Shown: positions 24,251 through 39,619, numbered from the stretch's first letter. The stretch: 64,000 nt of DNA from Molanna angustata (GCA_963576475.1 OY754981.1:14622216-14686215), one strand, 5' to 3'. The notes: generated from the sequence alone by a model not told the origin. Made by a program: numbers and translations.

Positions 24251-25434
24251 TACAATTATAATTTTCAATTACAATAGGCATGATGACTAATTTTGAAAAA
24301 CTATCTCACGATGTTTTTACGCATACACTGTTTTCAAATATATATACATTTCTACATAAAATAAAGGTTTAGTAGCAAAAATCGCCATTTTAAAATCAAA
24401 TTTGACATTTACGCCAAAAAACGCTTGTAGTATCATGGCGGCTGCCGACCCTGACGGTGACGTCACGATATTGTAAACTGCATATCACTACTATATGTAA
24501 TATATGTATTCTAGGACGATTTGTGTATTTATAATCAATTCAAAAGTGCATAAGTGTTGTGCGGTCCCTAAATGTACAAACACGACGAAAAAAACACCTA
24601 CTGAGGTATATGTTTTCGTCCCACGCGAAAAAAAAGAGAAATAAGTGATTAAATTTCGCACGGCGAGACATAAGTGTATTTTATTAAGTACGCGTTTACA
24701 ATGAAGTACAGTATTTGTTCCCCCACTTTTAGCTCTCAATAATATAATATTTACCATTATTTAGGCAATAAGCATATAAAGAACTTCATTAATGTCCAAA
24801 CGTCAAAATAGGCCATCATACGTTTCCCGCGTATGTTTTTAGCTTATGAACACATAATGTAGAGAGAAGAAGGAGCATATTTTATCGATTTTCGAGATGT
24901 AAGTTGTATTTAAATTACAAATAAATAAAGTACTTATATGTACTTATTATTAAGTTTTTACGTTTCGAAATTCTGATGTCTTTGTTCGACGCAAAGAAAT
25001 ATCCGACCATCAAAAGTTCCATTCTAGTTAAGAGTAGTTAAGACAGGCAGAAAAATAACTACTATGGCTGCTATTGCTAAAAATAACGATAGCAGATAAA
25101 TATAGCTTGTTATTAACACAATACAAATAACGAGCGTTATGTAATAATTCGTATGCTGCTAAAATTGTAACGATGTTTTAAAACGCATGCTTCTCGTAAT
25201 CGCCGTCGTTTCGCGAATCGCTTCATTGCATGAAAAAAATATAGCTTGCTAGTTTAGTTTGGCAGTGACCAGCATCATAACATGTCGAACGTTCGTCAGC
25301 TCGCCATCGCGTGACAAAATTGTAGAATACTAAAACTAAATTAGTTTACCATACGTTGCGAGCGTTCATTATTTATTTATTTATTCAATAAGAACTAAGT
25401 TACATACAAAATACAATAAACTTAGGTCCGATAT
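24251..25434. other. Non-coding region
   Basis: No gene recognised. GGTGACGTCACG at 24459 contains a perfect CRE-like core next to GGCGGCTGCC, a small promoter-like patch. Confidence 0.4.
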
Positions 25435-26026
25435 TACAGTCGGCCCTCAACTCATTGAGTTTGTTAAACTCAAGATTAATGTTAAGGGGAGATTGAATCC
25501 ATTTCCGTATTACAGTGCAATATAACATGTCAGTTACTAAATCTTCAATTATAGACATATTTCACTTTTTCTGTGGTTATTATCTGTCAAATTTAAATAA
25601 CCTCAAATAATACGAAATACAAAACGGGACGCTACGACTTTAAATACCATTGTTTTATTATCCAACATGGTAAATTTAATTTTTTTCACCAAAATAATGC
25701 TTTTAAATGCCCATGTTCAATACGGCTGTCAGTTTGTTTTGTTGTGTGGCGCCACCGTCGATACAACTAACGCCTTTAGTGATACAACACTGAAACTACA
25801 CACGTTGCCTAACGCCTCTAGTGATAGAAACTGAAACTACACGAGTTGCCTAGCAAATGACAGTTGACTCACAGTTAAGTACTTAATCTGCCAGAAACGT
25901 TGAGTTAAATATTTGTCGTTTTAGTGACATATTTGAGGGAAGATTAGGCCTAAACGGACACTGTAATACGCTATATTTTTGTGAAACTTGAGTTTAGCTC
26001 TTAAACTGACACTGTAATACCGGCCC
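25435..26026. mobile_element. Non-autonomous DNA transposon (Harbinger/ISL2EU-like), copy 1
   Basis: The left end GGTCCGATATTACAGTCGGC and the inverted right end GGGCCGGTATTACAGTGTC form imperfect terminal inverted repeats. Flanking triplets are TTA and ATA. The interior shares long stretches with 58518-59468 (CAATATAACATGTCAGTTAC-type words, AGAAACGTTGAGTTAAATAT, GGGAAGATT). No transposase is present. The class is inferred from the GGCCC-type termini and 3-bp AT-rich flanks. Confidence 0.5.
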
Positions 26027-26242
26027 ATAGTATCCCCCGATAGGTAGGCGAGTATCTAGGTAAATTGAAACTATTTGCTTTGATGAATCCTTGTTCCATT
26101 GCTATTTTATTGTTTTGTTTTAGTTTTAAGTACCTAATTAAAATATTAATATATCAAAAACACCAAAATAAACATTGTCCAGACCGACAATTAATGCGTA
26201 TATTGTATTGAAGACTATCAGAAGAATTGACGCGACCATACT

Positions 26243-26433
26243 ATGACGTCGTGCGCTCTGATTGTTTTTTCTCATAAAATGGCGGACTAACACATTTTGT
26301 ATTTTTATATTTATAATATTATTATTCACTCCTTTAAAATGAAAATAAGTACATTTTTTAAATCTTTATAACCTATTTTATTTTTTAAAATCATAATTTC
26401 AATGATTTTTTCTTACAGTCATCACACCTATTA
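26243..26433. repeat. Direct repeat pair, copy 1
   Basis: It runs ATGACGTCGTGCGCTCTGAT through CATAAAATGGCGGAC to TTTCAATGATTTTTTCTTAC and is repeated at 26885-27081. Each begins with a promoter-like patch (CRE-like, CCAAT-like, AAAATGGCGG). Confidence 0.8.
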
Positions 26434-26884
26434 CATAACATTCTATTTTTTTTAAATATATTAATCATAATATGTATATGAATCATAACAATTATCCCAT
26501 ATGTATATTAGATTCATCATAATACATTGTGTATTTCCATTTCAACCTCATGTAACACTGTACAACTCCCACAAACAATATAATAACATCATTTTATTTT
26601 ATAATCAAGCAATGAAAGCCACCAAGTTATTTATTTCTGAAACGTTAAATATTCTCCACCACGTTACAATACTCGGTGCGTGTTATAACAGATGCGTCAA
26701 CGATTCAATAGAGCGGATAGCGATATTATTTGGTTTATCGTCCCAAATAAACCAAATAAATCAATAAATAAAAATAGCATGTTAAAAATAAGCAGCATAT
26801 TCCATATAGCTTGTTATGAAAAAAATAGCCATTTCGAACAACACTACAGTTGACAGTAACAAACACAATTGACAGTAACAATAT

Positions 26885-27081
26885 GGTGACGTCATGCGCT
26901 CTGATTGGTGTTTCACATAAAATGGCGGACAAACATATTTTGTATTTTTATTTTAATAATATTAATATTATTCGCTCTTTTAAAATGAAAATAAATATAT
27001 TTTTTCAAATCTTTATAACATATTTTATTTTATAAAATCATAATTTCAATGATTTTTTCTTACTGTCATCACGCCTATTGT
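26885..27081. repeat. Direct repeat pair, copy 2
   Basis: Same unit as 26243-26433 with a perfect TGACGTCA and an intact inverted CCAAT box (GATTGG), then ATAAAATGGCGGAC. About 450 unrelated bases separate the two copies. Confidence 0.8.
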
Positions 27082-27247
27082 AATTAATTTAGGAAGATGT
27101 ATATATAGATACTTTTCAAACTAGGACATAATTATTCATCACAACTCACATTTAATTCCACACTAGATATAAACGACTATTATAACAATCCTAATTATCG
27201 TGAAGATGGAAATATTATGGGATAAAGAACAAAAATGTCTTTATGTA

Positions 27248-28213
<966 letters not shown>

Positions 28214-28414
28214 TCCCACTACATTTTTTGCGTCCGCCAAATATCCGACAGATCGGCGTCCACCACTTCTACTTATTATTTTAGGTTTATGTCAGTGAAT
28301 TTAGAGCTATTTGTTGCTCACAATCATTGTAGCCATAAGGTTTTTCTTGTAAATTGAAAAATATAAATATTCAGTTTTATCCTATTTTGGTACGTTTGAC
28401 ACGTCATTTTCATA

Positions 28415-28711
28415 CTTGCGTCCATGTGTATATTTTTTGTATATTTTACAAATATCTTCCTATAGTTTTCACGTCCATTTTTTGATCTTTATTACTGCGT
28501 CCGGTGTATATTTTTTGTATATTTTATATATTTCTTCATATAGTTTTCACGTCCATTTTTCTATCTTTATTACTACTTCCGGTGTATATTAAAAACTTTC
28601 CTATGCATAATTGACATCATACTTGCGTCCATGTGTATATTTTTCGATATTTTATATATTTCGTATATTTTATATAGTTTTCACGTCCATTTGTTCTAGC
28701 TTTATTACTAC
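28415..28711. repeat. 78-bp minisatellite, about 3.5 copies
   Basis: The unit GCGTCCATGTGTATATTTTT ... TATAGTTTTCACGTCCATTT ... CTTTATTACT recurs at 28420, 28498 and 28626, with a partial unit between the last two. Confidence 0.8.
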
Positions 28712-29935
28712 GCCTTCTGTACACAGGCGATTTCTTAGTGTGTACATAAGTGCACTACACTGCCTTCTAAAATTAATAAATATATATTATATCCAAAAAA
28801 CTTATTCAAAACACTTGTCAAAATACGTTATAATGGTACCTAGTAACTTTGTTAGTAGATGCGTGTTTGTATATAGCGCCAAAATTCGTATATTATAGGA
28901 TTGTGTGCATAATTTATATGAACGTAATTTTTCTACATATTATCTCATAGTAATACGAAATTTTGCCGATCCGTGATTGTGAGCGACACAGATAGCGCTT
29001 CATTGGTATGTGTTAGAAAAGGACAGAACACTGTCCCGGTCCGTGCTTTGCTCCAGACATGCGTATTGAAGACATAAATACTGTCCATAATGAGTTAACA
29101 TCAACATGCGTACTAACAACATTTTACTTATTATTTGTAAGGATTATTTTACATTAACTTACGTACAATGTTATGACAAACATCTGTGGTGTGATGGTGA
29201 AGTTTGTCCGAATGTTCATTAGTGTCAGAGTAAAATTAAAAACATCTTTTGTAATATCAATAAGGATATTAAAAAAAATATATCAATTAAATTGCTCGTT
29301 CTATATTATAGGGATGTTTATTTCAATGTCGATGGACTGATATTATCAATTTAACAACTATGTTTTTTTAAATACCTACGATGTTTAGAAACATATTGTG
29401 AATTATTGTTCAATTTATTGACAGCTTACTGTTGAGTCCGACGGTGTTCATCTCAATGTTTTTTCAACGATGTTACACCAACAAACATTTGATCTCCTCT
29501 ATCGTAGAGTTTTATACAATCGTGTAATCGAAAGGCATGCACAAATTTAAGAGCGTTGAACTTTTTTTTAAATTTTCATATAGATATCAACCGGGAGTAT
29601 AACATCTAGGATTTTATGAATCTTTTATATATTTTGAAGTACTCGTATATTATACAAATAACAAAAGTTTTTATTTGATTTTTTTGTTGTGATATATTTA
29701 GTCAAAAGATAATTTTGTGTTAAAAAATGTTGGGGAAATTCATTATTTAAATATTATATAAAACACACTACATAGGTACCTACTTTGTTTAATGTCACTA
29801 TTTATTAGATGAAGTACTTACGTACTAGGTACATCATATAAATTTAATATGTACCCAAACATTATTTCTTTCAAAATAAATTATAAAATAAAACAAAATT
29901 CAAAGGCTCGCCATTGAAAAAATATATATAAAATT
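28712..29935. other. Non-coding region
   Basis: AT-rich without recognisable genes or repeats. Confidence 0.4.
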
Positions 29936-30045
29936 TAAAAATAATAATAAATACTTCCTTGCACCCTGTGCATGTGGCCATTTCATTGCTATTCGACAAT
30001 TTCATCTAATTTATTAACCTAGTGTTTCCAGCCCCGATAAGCAAG
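29936..30045 (-). mobile_element. SINE-B fragment
   Basis: It shares TTCCTTGCACCCTGTGCA (plus-strand reading), GTGTTTCCAGC and the ATAATAATA tail with the fuller copy at 49803-49975. The tRNA-like head is missing. Confidence 0.55.
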
Positions 30046-30112
30046 AGTTACGTGAGAAATAATTTTAAATAAATTTATAAACATGAATGTAGATACCTAC
30101 ATAATATATTAT

Positions 30113-30927
30113 AATATTGTGTATAGGCGACTGCCATAGAAATCGTATGAAGCAATGTCGTCACTAAATTCAATTTTTGTAAATTTGAGATGTACTACTA
30201 CAATGTTACTATGTTTTATAGAAAATTAAATTATCTATTTGGATTGTTTCGGTTTTTTTCGATATTATTAAAAACTAAGGAAATATAGGCAGTTAAACAC
30301 ATAAATTTAAAAAAATGTTTTTCTTAATAAAAAATGTTTGAGAAACTCTGGAATTTTTTTGAAAAAACTCGTTTGAGATTTTGTATTTGTCTATGTTCGT
30401 ACCAATTTTCAGCGTTCAAGCTTTTATGGTTTCTGAGATATATGGAAAAATAAAGTAAAAATTCAAAAGTTGATAACCCCTGACTGAAACAAAAATAAAA
30501 ATTCTGAGTATAAAAGTTTTGTAGGCCTATAACTATTTATGTATTCTGAAGTTTTGGGCTCTGTAAATTGAGCAGATCAAAAGTTATAAGGGGAGACGGA
30601 CACACACACACACACACCCTCACACACACACACATGCACGCACGCACGCTCGCACGCATGCACGCACGCACGCACGCACGCATGCACGCACGCACGCACG
30701 CACAAGCACACGCATACGCACACAAAACTCACACGAAATATTTTACTCCGAATTCTGAGTAAATCCGTGTATGGAACATATATGCTGTGAAGCCACTATG
30801 TTGGTGTTTTATGACTTTGAAAAGCCGTGAAAAAAGTAGACCCTGCATACAATTCTCGCGTATCCTGGCTTGAAACATTGTCGATATGTTAAGAGAACAA
30901 AGGTCTCTTAAACAAATCGACAGTTGA
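30113..30927 (-). mobile_element. Helentron-like (HEL) copy with expanded CA/CACG repeat
   Basis: It carries the HEL interior from GTATAGGCGACTGCCATA to the 5' terminus ATCGACAGTTGA (30915-30927). The short CA-rich stretch of the family is expanded here to (CA)n and (GCAC)n (30598-30724). Confidence 0.7.
30598..30724. repeat. (CA)n/(CACG)n microsatellite
   Basis: ACACACAC followed by ACGCACGC runs inside the HEL copy. Confidence 0.95.
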
Positions 30928-30965
30928 AATATGTAATTAAGATAAACGCAAAAAAACAATAAGAA

Positions 30966-31356
30966 ACTAGTTGCATGTAATACATGAGATCCAACTATCG
31001 ATAACGATAGTATGTTAGTTGAAGAATAAGTACCAAACTATAAACCCATAAATCCAAATTATTGAATATTTTAAGATATTTTGTTTTCTATACAACAGAT
31101 GTAGGTATGTATGTCAAGATAGGACAGTATGGAGGTCAGTCCTTTTTTCTAACCAGAATATGAAAACAGCATGATGGTATGATGGACGACATTATATAGA
31201 ATATGATATTTGCTGCGAAGCCTCTAAGTTTGTGTTTTTTGCATGCAATAAGTCCACTATGGTAGGTATACAAAATGTTCCTAATACGCGCATCTTGGCT
31301 TAGTACTGTCGATATGTTTAGATAAATAAATTTTCTTAAACAAATCGACAGTTGGA
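30966..31356 (-). mobile_element. Helentron-like (HEL), both ends, internal deletion
   Basis: It has the 3' terminus ACTAGTTGCATGTAA (plus-strand reading) with ATCCAACTATCGAT, and the 5' terminus ATCGACAGTTGGA. About 800 bp of the middle is missing. It lies 39 bp from the previous copy, in the same orientation. Confidence 0.7.
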
Positions 31357-31435
31357 TTACATAAACATCAACCATTATACACAGTTAGTACAACATCTGC
31401 CGGGTTTGTAATATTTTTAAATTTTGTTGAAAGTA

Positions 31436-31590
31436 TCATTAACAGATTTTTAATTATCTCAATAGAGACGAAGTTGGAATATTTATTGTAGGAGAACCGG
31501 GAAATCAAGGCACCTACAGGGCTTAAATATCATTGACTCCCGACAGAAAAAAATCCAATGTATGCGCATATGTAATAATACAAATATTCG
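31436..31590. mobile_element. Repeat X, copy 3 (internally deleted)
   Basis: AACAGATTTTTAATTATCTC through AAGGCACCTACAGGGCTTA, joined directly to the inverted left end (GACTCCCGACAG...TGCGCATATG...AATATTCGA). Confidence 0.65.
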
Positions 31591-31996
31591 AAAGTATCAT
31601 TATTATTTATTTTCTTCGCAAATACACGATACTGTGGTGAGTTCGAAAGAGAATGTGTAACAAGAGTTAAGTAATACGATCGCTAATCAATGTGTTATCT
31701 GATCTGCGTGACAAACGGGAAGTCTATAATACAAGCCTAAATCCCTTTTACGGAAATGTAGAAATTATGTTTACCACTAACGAATTTCTATTTAAGCCGG
31801 GACGCGGCCAATCTATGGTTTGAAAAAAGGTAAAGTAATTATACTCACTCCTCAAAAATTCACTGAAAACCAATGATTTAAATAATATACGGAGTAAATG
31901 AAATGACCCTTAATAAACATTTAGTGACATCGAAAATAAACAGTCACCAAGCTTTAAAATATTCTCATATCATTTATATTAATTTAATGGATGGAT

Positions 31997-32330
31997 GGGT
32001 CGATGGCAGAGCGGCTAGCGCGCTGGGCTGGTAATCCAGTGGTCGCGAGTTCGAATCCTGTCTCGACCGATTTCGTTTACCTATAGCACATGCATTTATT
32101 TGATTTTTTTAGGGAACGTAGGAAGATGTATATGTACTTGTTTAACAAGGACATATTCATTTTTTATATTTAAAAAAAAATATATATTAATAAAGATGCC
32201 GGTGTGTCGACAAAAATGCGCATGGCATGCTTTTTTATAGGATAATGCACACCCGTTCACCTGCCGATGGTTACCCCACATTGTGTGGAACGCAGTGAGG
32301 ATCGATCCATGAAAGTGTACAGTATGATAC
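31997..32330 (+). mobile_element. SINE-A with tRNA-Thr-like head
   Basis: The first 73 bases (31997-32069) fold as a tRNA: acceptor stem GGTCGA/TCGACC, A box TGGCAGAGCGG, anticodon stem CTGGG/TCCAG with loop CTGGTAA (anticodon GGT, Thr) and B box AGTTCGAATCC. The body continues TTTCGTTTACCTATAGCACA. Because the head is followed by the same body in two other places, it is a SINE, not a host tRNA gene. Confidence 0.65.
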
Positions 32331-32751
32331 CAATGATTAACAATAAAATGAATGAGTTTGTTAATTTTTTATTTATTTACATAAGGTACTAAAAATATAA
32401 TAATTAAACAATAATAGTAGGTATTCAACAATCATTTCGAAATGAATGTTGTGTACTATTCAATATCATATTCTAAATAATGATAGACGACAATTTATTT
32501 ATTAAATAACTGTAACACTGAAAGATAATTAATATCAATATGTTAAGTTAATTTTTTAATCAACAGATATACATATTTAGAAAATAAAACACTGAACGAA
32601 AACCAATATTAACATACGATTGAAACCTCGACTATTTTGAAACCTTGAACAACTTAGGAACTCAAACACTGAACGAAAATGAATATCAACATTCGATTGA
32701 AAACTCGTCTATTATAAAATAAGATGATTTTTTAACCAACAGATTTTTAAA
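32331..32751. other. Non-coding region with short internal duplication
   Basis: AACACTGAACGAAAA and CGATTGAAA...CTCG words occur twice about 75 bp apart (32587 and 32666). Otherwise unremarkable. Confidence 0.4.
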
Positions 32752-33969
32752 ATTAGTTGCATGTAACACATGAGATCCAACTGTCGATAGCGATAGTATG
32801 TATAGTTGAAGAATAAGTATCAAACTATAAACCCATAAATATAAATTGTTTAATATTTAAAGATATTTGGTTTTCTATACAACACATTACCTAGGTATTT
32901 ATTTATTTATTTATTTAGGGACAAATACAGTCTTAAAATACTAAAATAGTATAATACACTATAAAATAAAAATAAACAGACCAATTACATATGTCCACAG
33001 ATATTAAATATGAAACATTTTAAACATCATTAATTTAAATATAACTAAGATGTATGTTTGCCTGTGACGGGAAAGGAAGGGAAGAGAAAAAAAGGATGGG
33101 AAAAGGATTGTGACAGTTAAATTATGTATGTATGTCAAGATAGGATAGTATGGATGTCAGTCCTTTGATCCTACCCAGAATATGAAAACAGCATGATGGT
33201 ATGTATGTATGTTTGGAGATTAGTATCAAACAATTAAGTCTTCTTAGATATTGTGTGTAGGCGACTGCCATACAAATTGTATGAAGGAATGTCGTCACTA
33301 AATTCAATTTTTATAAAAATTGTTAAAAAGAATTTGAGATGTGCTAATACAATGGTTATATTTTTTATAGAAAATAAAATTATCTAGTTGGGGTGTTTCG
33401 GTTTGTTCAATGTTTTTAAAAAAATTTGGAAATATAGGCAGTTAAACTCATAAATTTTTCATAAAAAAATATTTTTCTTATTAAAAAATGTTTGAGAAAC
33501 CCTGGATTTTTTTTTTAATACTCATTTGATATTTTGTGTTTGTCTATATTTATACCAATTTTCAGCGTTCTAGCTTTTATGGTTTCTGAGATATATGGAA
33601 AAATATACCAAAATTTCAAAAGTTTATAACCCCTGACTGAAACAAAAATTCAAAATTCTAAGTATAAAAGTTTTGTAGGCCTATAACTTTTTATATATTC
33701 TGAAATTTTGGGCTCTGTAAATTGAGCGGATCAAAAGTTATAAGAGGGGACGGACACACAGACACACAAAACTCACATTAAATGTTCTACTCCGTATTCT
33801 GAGTAAATCCATGTAATGGAACATATATGCTGCGAGGCCTCTAGTTGATGTTATTAGCATGCAAAAAGTCCACTACGCCATAAAAAATGTTCTTTCGTAC
33901 ACGCATCTTGGCTTAATAAGGACGATTCATTCAGAGAATTGAATTCTCATAAACGAATCGACAGTTGGA
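32752..33969 (-). mobile_element. Helentron-like (HEL), near full-length copy with insertion
   Basis: Both termini are present: 3' end ATTAGTTGCATGTAACACAT (plus-strand reading) and 5' end ATCGACAGTTGGA. Unrelated sequence (about 32893-33125) starting with (ATTT)n interrupts the 3' part. The interior is otherwise colinear with the family. Confidence 0.7.
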
Positions 33970-34232
33970 AAATTAAATTATCTAGTTGGGGTTTTTCGGT
34001 TTTTTTCGATATTCAAAAAAATGGAAACATAGGCAGTTAAACTCATAAATTTATCATAAAAAAATATTTTTCTTTACAAATAATGTTTGAGAAACCCTGG
34101 AATTTTTTTGAAAAAACTCATTTTAGATTTTGTATATGTCTATGTTGATTCCAATTTTCAGTGTTCTAGCTTTTATGGTTTCTGAGATATATGGAAATTT
34201 TCTATAAAAAATATTAACATTGCAATAGTAAG
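33970..34232. mobile_element. Second, truncated HEL segment with inverted end
   Basis: After the 5' terminus of the previous copy the HEL interior restarts (ATTAAATTATCTAGTTGGGG ... GAGATATATGG). It then switches to the opposite strand of the family (TTTTCTATAAAAAATATTAA), so it is a rearranged piece. Confidence 0.5.
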
Positions 34233-34470
34233 TAAGTAGGTACGCGCATCAGAGTAACAATAAACAAATTGATAGTTTTATGAACTATGTAAAAATAAAA
34301 GTAAGTAGGTCCGCGCATGAGAAAGTAACAATAATCAAATCAACATATACCTAGTATGAACTTTGTAAAACTGAAAGTAAGTAGGTACGCGCACGAGAGA
34401 GAGTAGGTATCAATACATATATCGACAGTTGTATGAAGTCGTAAAAATAAAAGTAAGTAGGTACGCGCTT
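34228..34470. repeat. About 70-bp minisatellite, four copies
   Basis: The anchor AAGTAAGTAGGTACGCGC recurs at about 34228, 34300, 34375 and 34450, each followed by GAG/AGTAACAATA-like and GTATGAAnnnnGTAAAA words. Confidence 0.75.
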
Positions 34471-34550
34471 TTTCAAGGCAATATTTAAAATGCGTTGAAT
34501 TGTATTCATTTTATCGCGAAGGTCACAGAGACATGGTTGAAGAGTATTGA

Positions 34551-34745
34551 GCGCGGACGCAAGACGATCGGAGCCATATATATAAATCACCTTCAAAATA
34601 TACTCCGAACAAATCTCCGTGCGGCCAAGGTCAACATGTAATATTTTGCCGCGGATGCAAAACGATCGGTGGCTTAGTAAAAATATACACCTTCAAAATA
34701 TACACTGAATAAATCTCCGTGCGGCCAATGGTTGAACTAATAATA
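34551..34745. repeat. About 100-bp tandem duplication
   Basis: GCGGACGCAAGACGATCGG ... CACCTTCAAAATATAC ... AAATCTCCGTGCGGCCAA occurs twice with several differences. Confidence 0.8.
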
Positions 34746-34935
34746 TTCATTTCAAGATATTTTGATATTTTTTTTGCTTCCATGTAAATTTTTGCCAGTT
34801 GATTCTCTATGGTATAAGCAACAGAATGGTAGTTTTTGGCGTGAAAATTATCTTGCGTCCGTATACCGGACGCGAAAAGTTGGTGGACGCAACAACCCTA
34901 TACGAATTTCACATAGGTGACGCAACAAGTATTGC

Positions 34936-35045
<110 letters not shown>

Positions 35046-35072
35046 AAATCTAAGGTTTTCGCGAGTACAAAA

Positions 35073-35578
<506 letters not shown>

Positions 35579-35775
35579 CGGTGGCCAAATTAATACAATC
35601 AAATGAATTTATAGCAGTTTTTAGACTTCGAATCATTGAAAATTATTATTTTTTTATTTTATTTCGATCTTTCTAGAATATTATGGGAGATTTAATATAT
35701 TTTTATAAAATAAAATGCATTTACTATGAATATATAATAGTTTATTGATAATAAATACGTTTTATGGTAAAATGA

Positions 35776-36892
35776 TCAATATTTAGTAAATCCTCCCTTA
35801 GCTTTAATTACTGCTGATATTCTTCTGGGCATGCTGGAGATACATTTAATTGAGATATTTTTTAATTCTGGTGTGTTGTGCCATGCCTCAATTATGTTTT
35901 CTATTAGTTGTCTTTTGTTGGTGATGACACCTTTTTTTACAATTGCCCTTTTCAGAGCCTTCCAAACGTTTTCAATTGGATTTAGATCCGGTGAATTTCC
36001 TGGCCAATCTAATACCTTTATTTTTTCTCCTTCTAGAAATTTAGTAACGGTTTTCGCTTTGTGGCAGGGTGCAGAATCATGCATAAATACATATTTTCCA
36101 TTTGGAAACCATTCAGCCACTTGAGGCTTTAGTCTCCCTTTTAAAACTTCTATATACTGGTCCTGGCGCATTGTGCCATTCACAATATACAGCCTTCCCA
36201 TACCCATCCCACTAATCACTGACCAGATCATTATTGACTGAGGGTGCTTCACTCTTTGGACCACACATTCCTCATTATATTTTTCACCTGGCCTTCTTCT
36301 CACACATTGAGTTTTGTCCTGCAGTATTTGGATTGAGGATTCATCAGAAAAACCAACCTGAAAGAACACAAGAAGTTTTCACTAGTCAATTTTATTTAAT
36401 ACAGAAAGTTTCATAAAAACTTATTTTACATTCTAATACCTTGCTCCAATCGTCTTCGTTCCAATTTTGGTGTTTTAGTGCCCATTCTAGTCGCTTTTTA
36501 CGCATTTCAGGTGTTAGTTTTGGCTTTTTCACTGGGCGATAACATTTGAGGTCCATTTCCACCAATCTTCGTCTCAATGTACGATCAGATATATTGACTC
36601 CTGTGGTCTGCAAAATAGATTTTATTACTTTTCGAGGCTTCTGTCTATTTTCTAGAGCAACATTTCTGATTTTTCTTTCTGTTCGCGGAGTAGTAATGCG
36701 CTTTCGTCCACATTTTCCTATTCGAGATGGTTCAAGGGGTACATTTCCTTTCATTTGCCTACTTATTTTGTGCACAGAATATTGAGAAACATTGGTAAGT
36801 GTGGCAATTTCTCGTTGACTGTATTCACAGTGACCAAGAAGGGTTGCAATTTTAGATTTTTTTCTTGGAGTGAGGTCACAAGATCTTCCCAT
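35776..36892 (-). CDS. Tc1 transposase, DD34E, two exons
   Basis: Cut-and-paste transposase acting on its own terminal inverted repeats in the nucleus. Coding is exon 1 36892-36440 (151 residues) joined to exon 2 36357-35776 (193 residues), 344 residues in all, the usual Tc1 length. The start MGRSCDLTPRKKSKIATLLG is chosen over an upstream in-frame Met because it begins the helix-turn-helix domain. The intron (36439-36358, 82 bp) has GT...TTCTTTCAG and joins DDWSK to VGFSDES in phase 0. Without splicing the frame ends 14 codons later. DNA-binding HTH pair ~1-110 with a GRKR-type hinge (CGRKRITTPR). Catalytic triad D156 (GFSDES), D245 (FMHDSAP) and E280 (DLNPIEN), with 34 residues between the last two. 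No stop or frameshift, so it may be active. Confidence 0.9.
36358..36439 (-). other. 82-bp intron in the Tc1 transposase
   Basis: Donor AAG|GTATTAGAAT, acceptor GTTCTTTCAG|GTTGG. Removal restores the conserved stretch NEDDWSKVGFSDES. Confidence 0.85.
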
Positions 36893-37320
36893 TTCTAAAA
36901 TAAACCAAAAAATTCTGAAATTCAGCATACATTTAGAAAATAATTTATCAAAATCGTAATAATTTGATAAGTAGTATAATTGTGATAAATATTTAGTAAT
37001 AAATATTAGGTTTACCTGTTATTTAAAAAAAAATGTAAGAAACACTCAAACACTGTCTCAAATAAACACAAAATCAATGGGCAAAATATTCCATTAACAC
37101 CCGCACACTCTGTGAAGACCAATACTAAACTGACATTATCGTATCTTGTATGTGACAAACTTCATGTTGATGCTTAAAAAGTGTTGCAAGTACGATAACA
37201 ATAATGAAGGGAGTTGCCACAATTAAAAATATACTGATGTGATTCGATTTTGCTGGATAACAGCTAAAAATACAATTATTTTTGCATTTTTTTCCTTTGA
37301 TTGTATTAATTTGGCCACCG

Positions 37321-38795
<1,475 letters not shown>

Positions 38796-39001
38796 ATGTA
38801 TAAACTATAGCTAAGTCTATAATAATATAACACAGCTGGGTAAGCATATAAGATATAACAAGTAAGTAAATGGTAGACATAATGGAGCACATCGTGATTA
38901 TTCTCACCCCATAACCCAGTCAGTGTATGTCTATTCTATTGGATGAGTACTTAGTTACTTACACTACAGGTTTCTATACTTAATTTGTATATAATATACC
39001 A

Positions 39002-39100
39002 TTTCATAATAATAATAAACAGTTCCTTGTACCCTGCGAGTGTTTATTGCCGTATGACAATTTATCAGATGTGTGAACCAATCTATCAGATGTCTTATCT
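39002..39100 (-). mobile_element. SINE-B fragment
   Basis: ATAATAATAA, TTCCTTGTACCCTGCG and GTTTATTGCCGTATGACAAT match the body and tail of SINE-B at 49803. The head is absent. Confidence 0.55.
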
Positions 39101-39489
39101 GATTACTAATATAAATTGTTGTTTGAGTGGAAGTCAAATTTAGGTCCAAATCGTAAAAAAACTACATGTAACATATTAAAAATTCTTCAATACAAAAACG
39201 CTATGGCTGATTTTAATAAAGATTTGATAAATTAAGAAAAAAATCGAGGCAAAATCGGTGTAACACAGCGAGTGAATTGATCTATGAAAGATATTGAATT
39301 TAAAAAGGAGACGCACACATTGTTTTGTTTTGTGATAAAAAGTGAACAGCTGATGTGACAATGAGGGGAAAAACAACGATTAAAAAATAATCGCGACGAG
39401 GCCAAGAGGAATGCGGTACCTCGCGGGAAACAATAGAGTAACAAAGGAAAAGAAGTCCTGTTCACTGATTCTGGGGGAGGGGGCTATAT

Positions 39490-39535
39490 GTTATGTATAT
39501 AAAGGTCGGTGCATGCATTCCAAACTGTCAATGAA
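39490..39535 (+). promoter_or_regulatory. Candidate TATA promoter
   Basis: TATATAAAG at 39496-39504 is followed about 30 bases on by AACTGTCAATGAATGG, with moderately GC-rich surroundings. No gene follows that I recognise, so this is weak. Confidence 0.2.
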
Positions 39536-39619
39536 TGGAATTCCGGAAGAAAAAAAGGCCGGTGGCGTGGCGTATTTACCTCTCCACCAACAAACGGTAC
39601 AGACAATGGTCTCCTAAAC

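Noticed and set aside
31997..32069. Functional tRNA-Thr gene
   Set aside because: The head is followed by a body shared with two other loci and the acceptor stem has a mismatch at its end, so a SINE is the better reading.
36392..36439. Truncated Tc1 N-terminal protein ending in LECKISFYETFCIK
   Set aside because: The tail is intron sequence; splicing restores the conserved transposase core.
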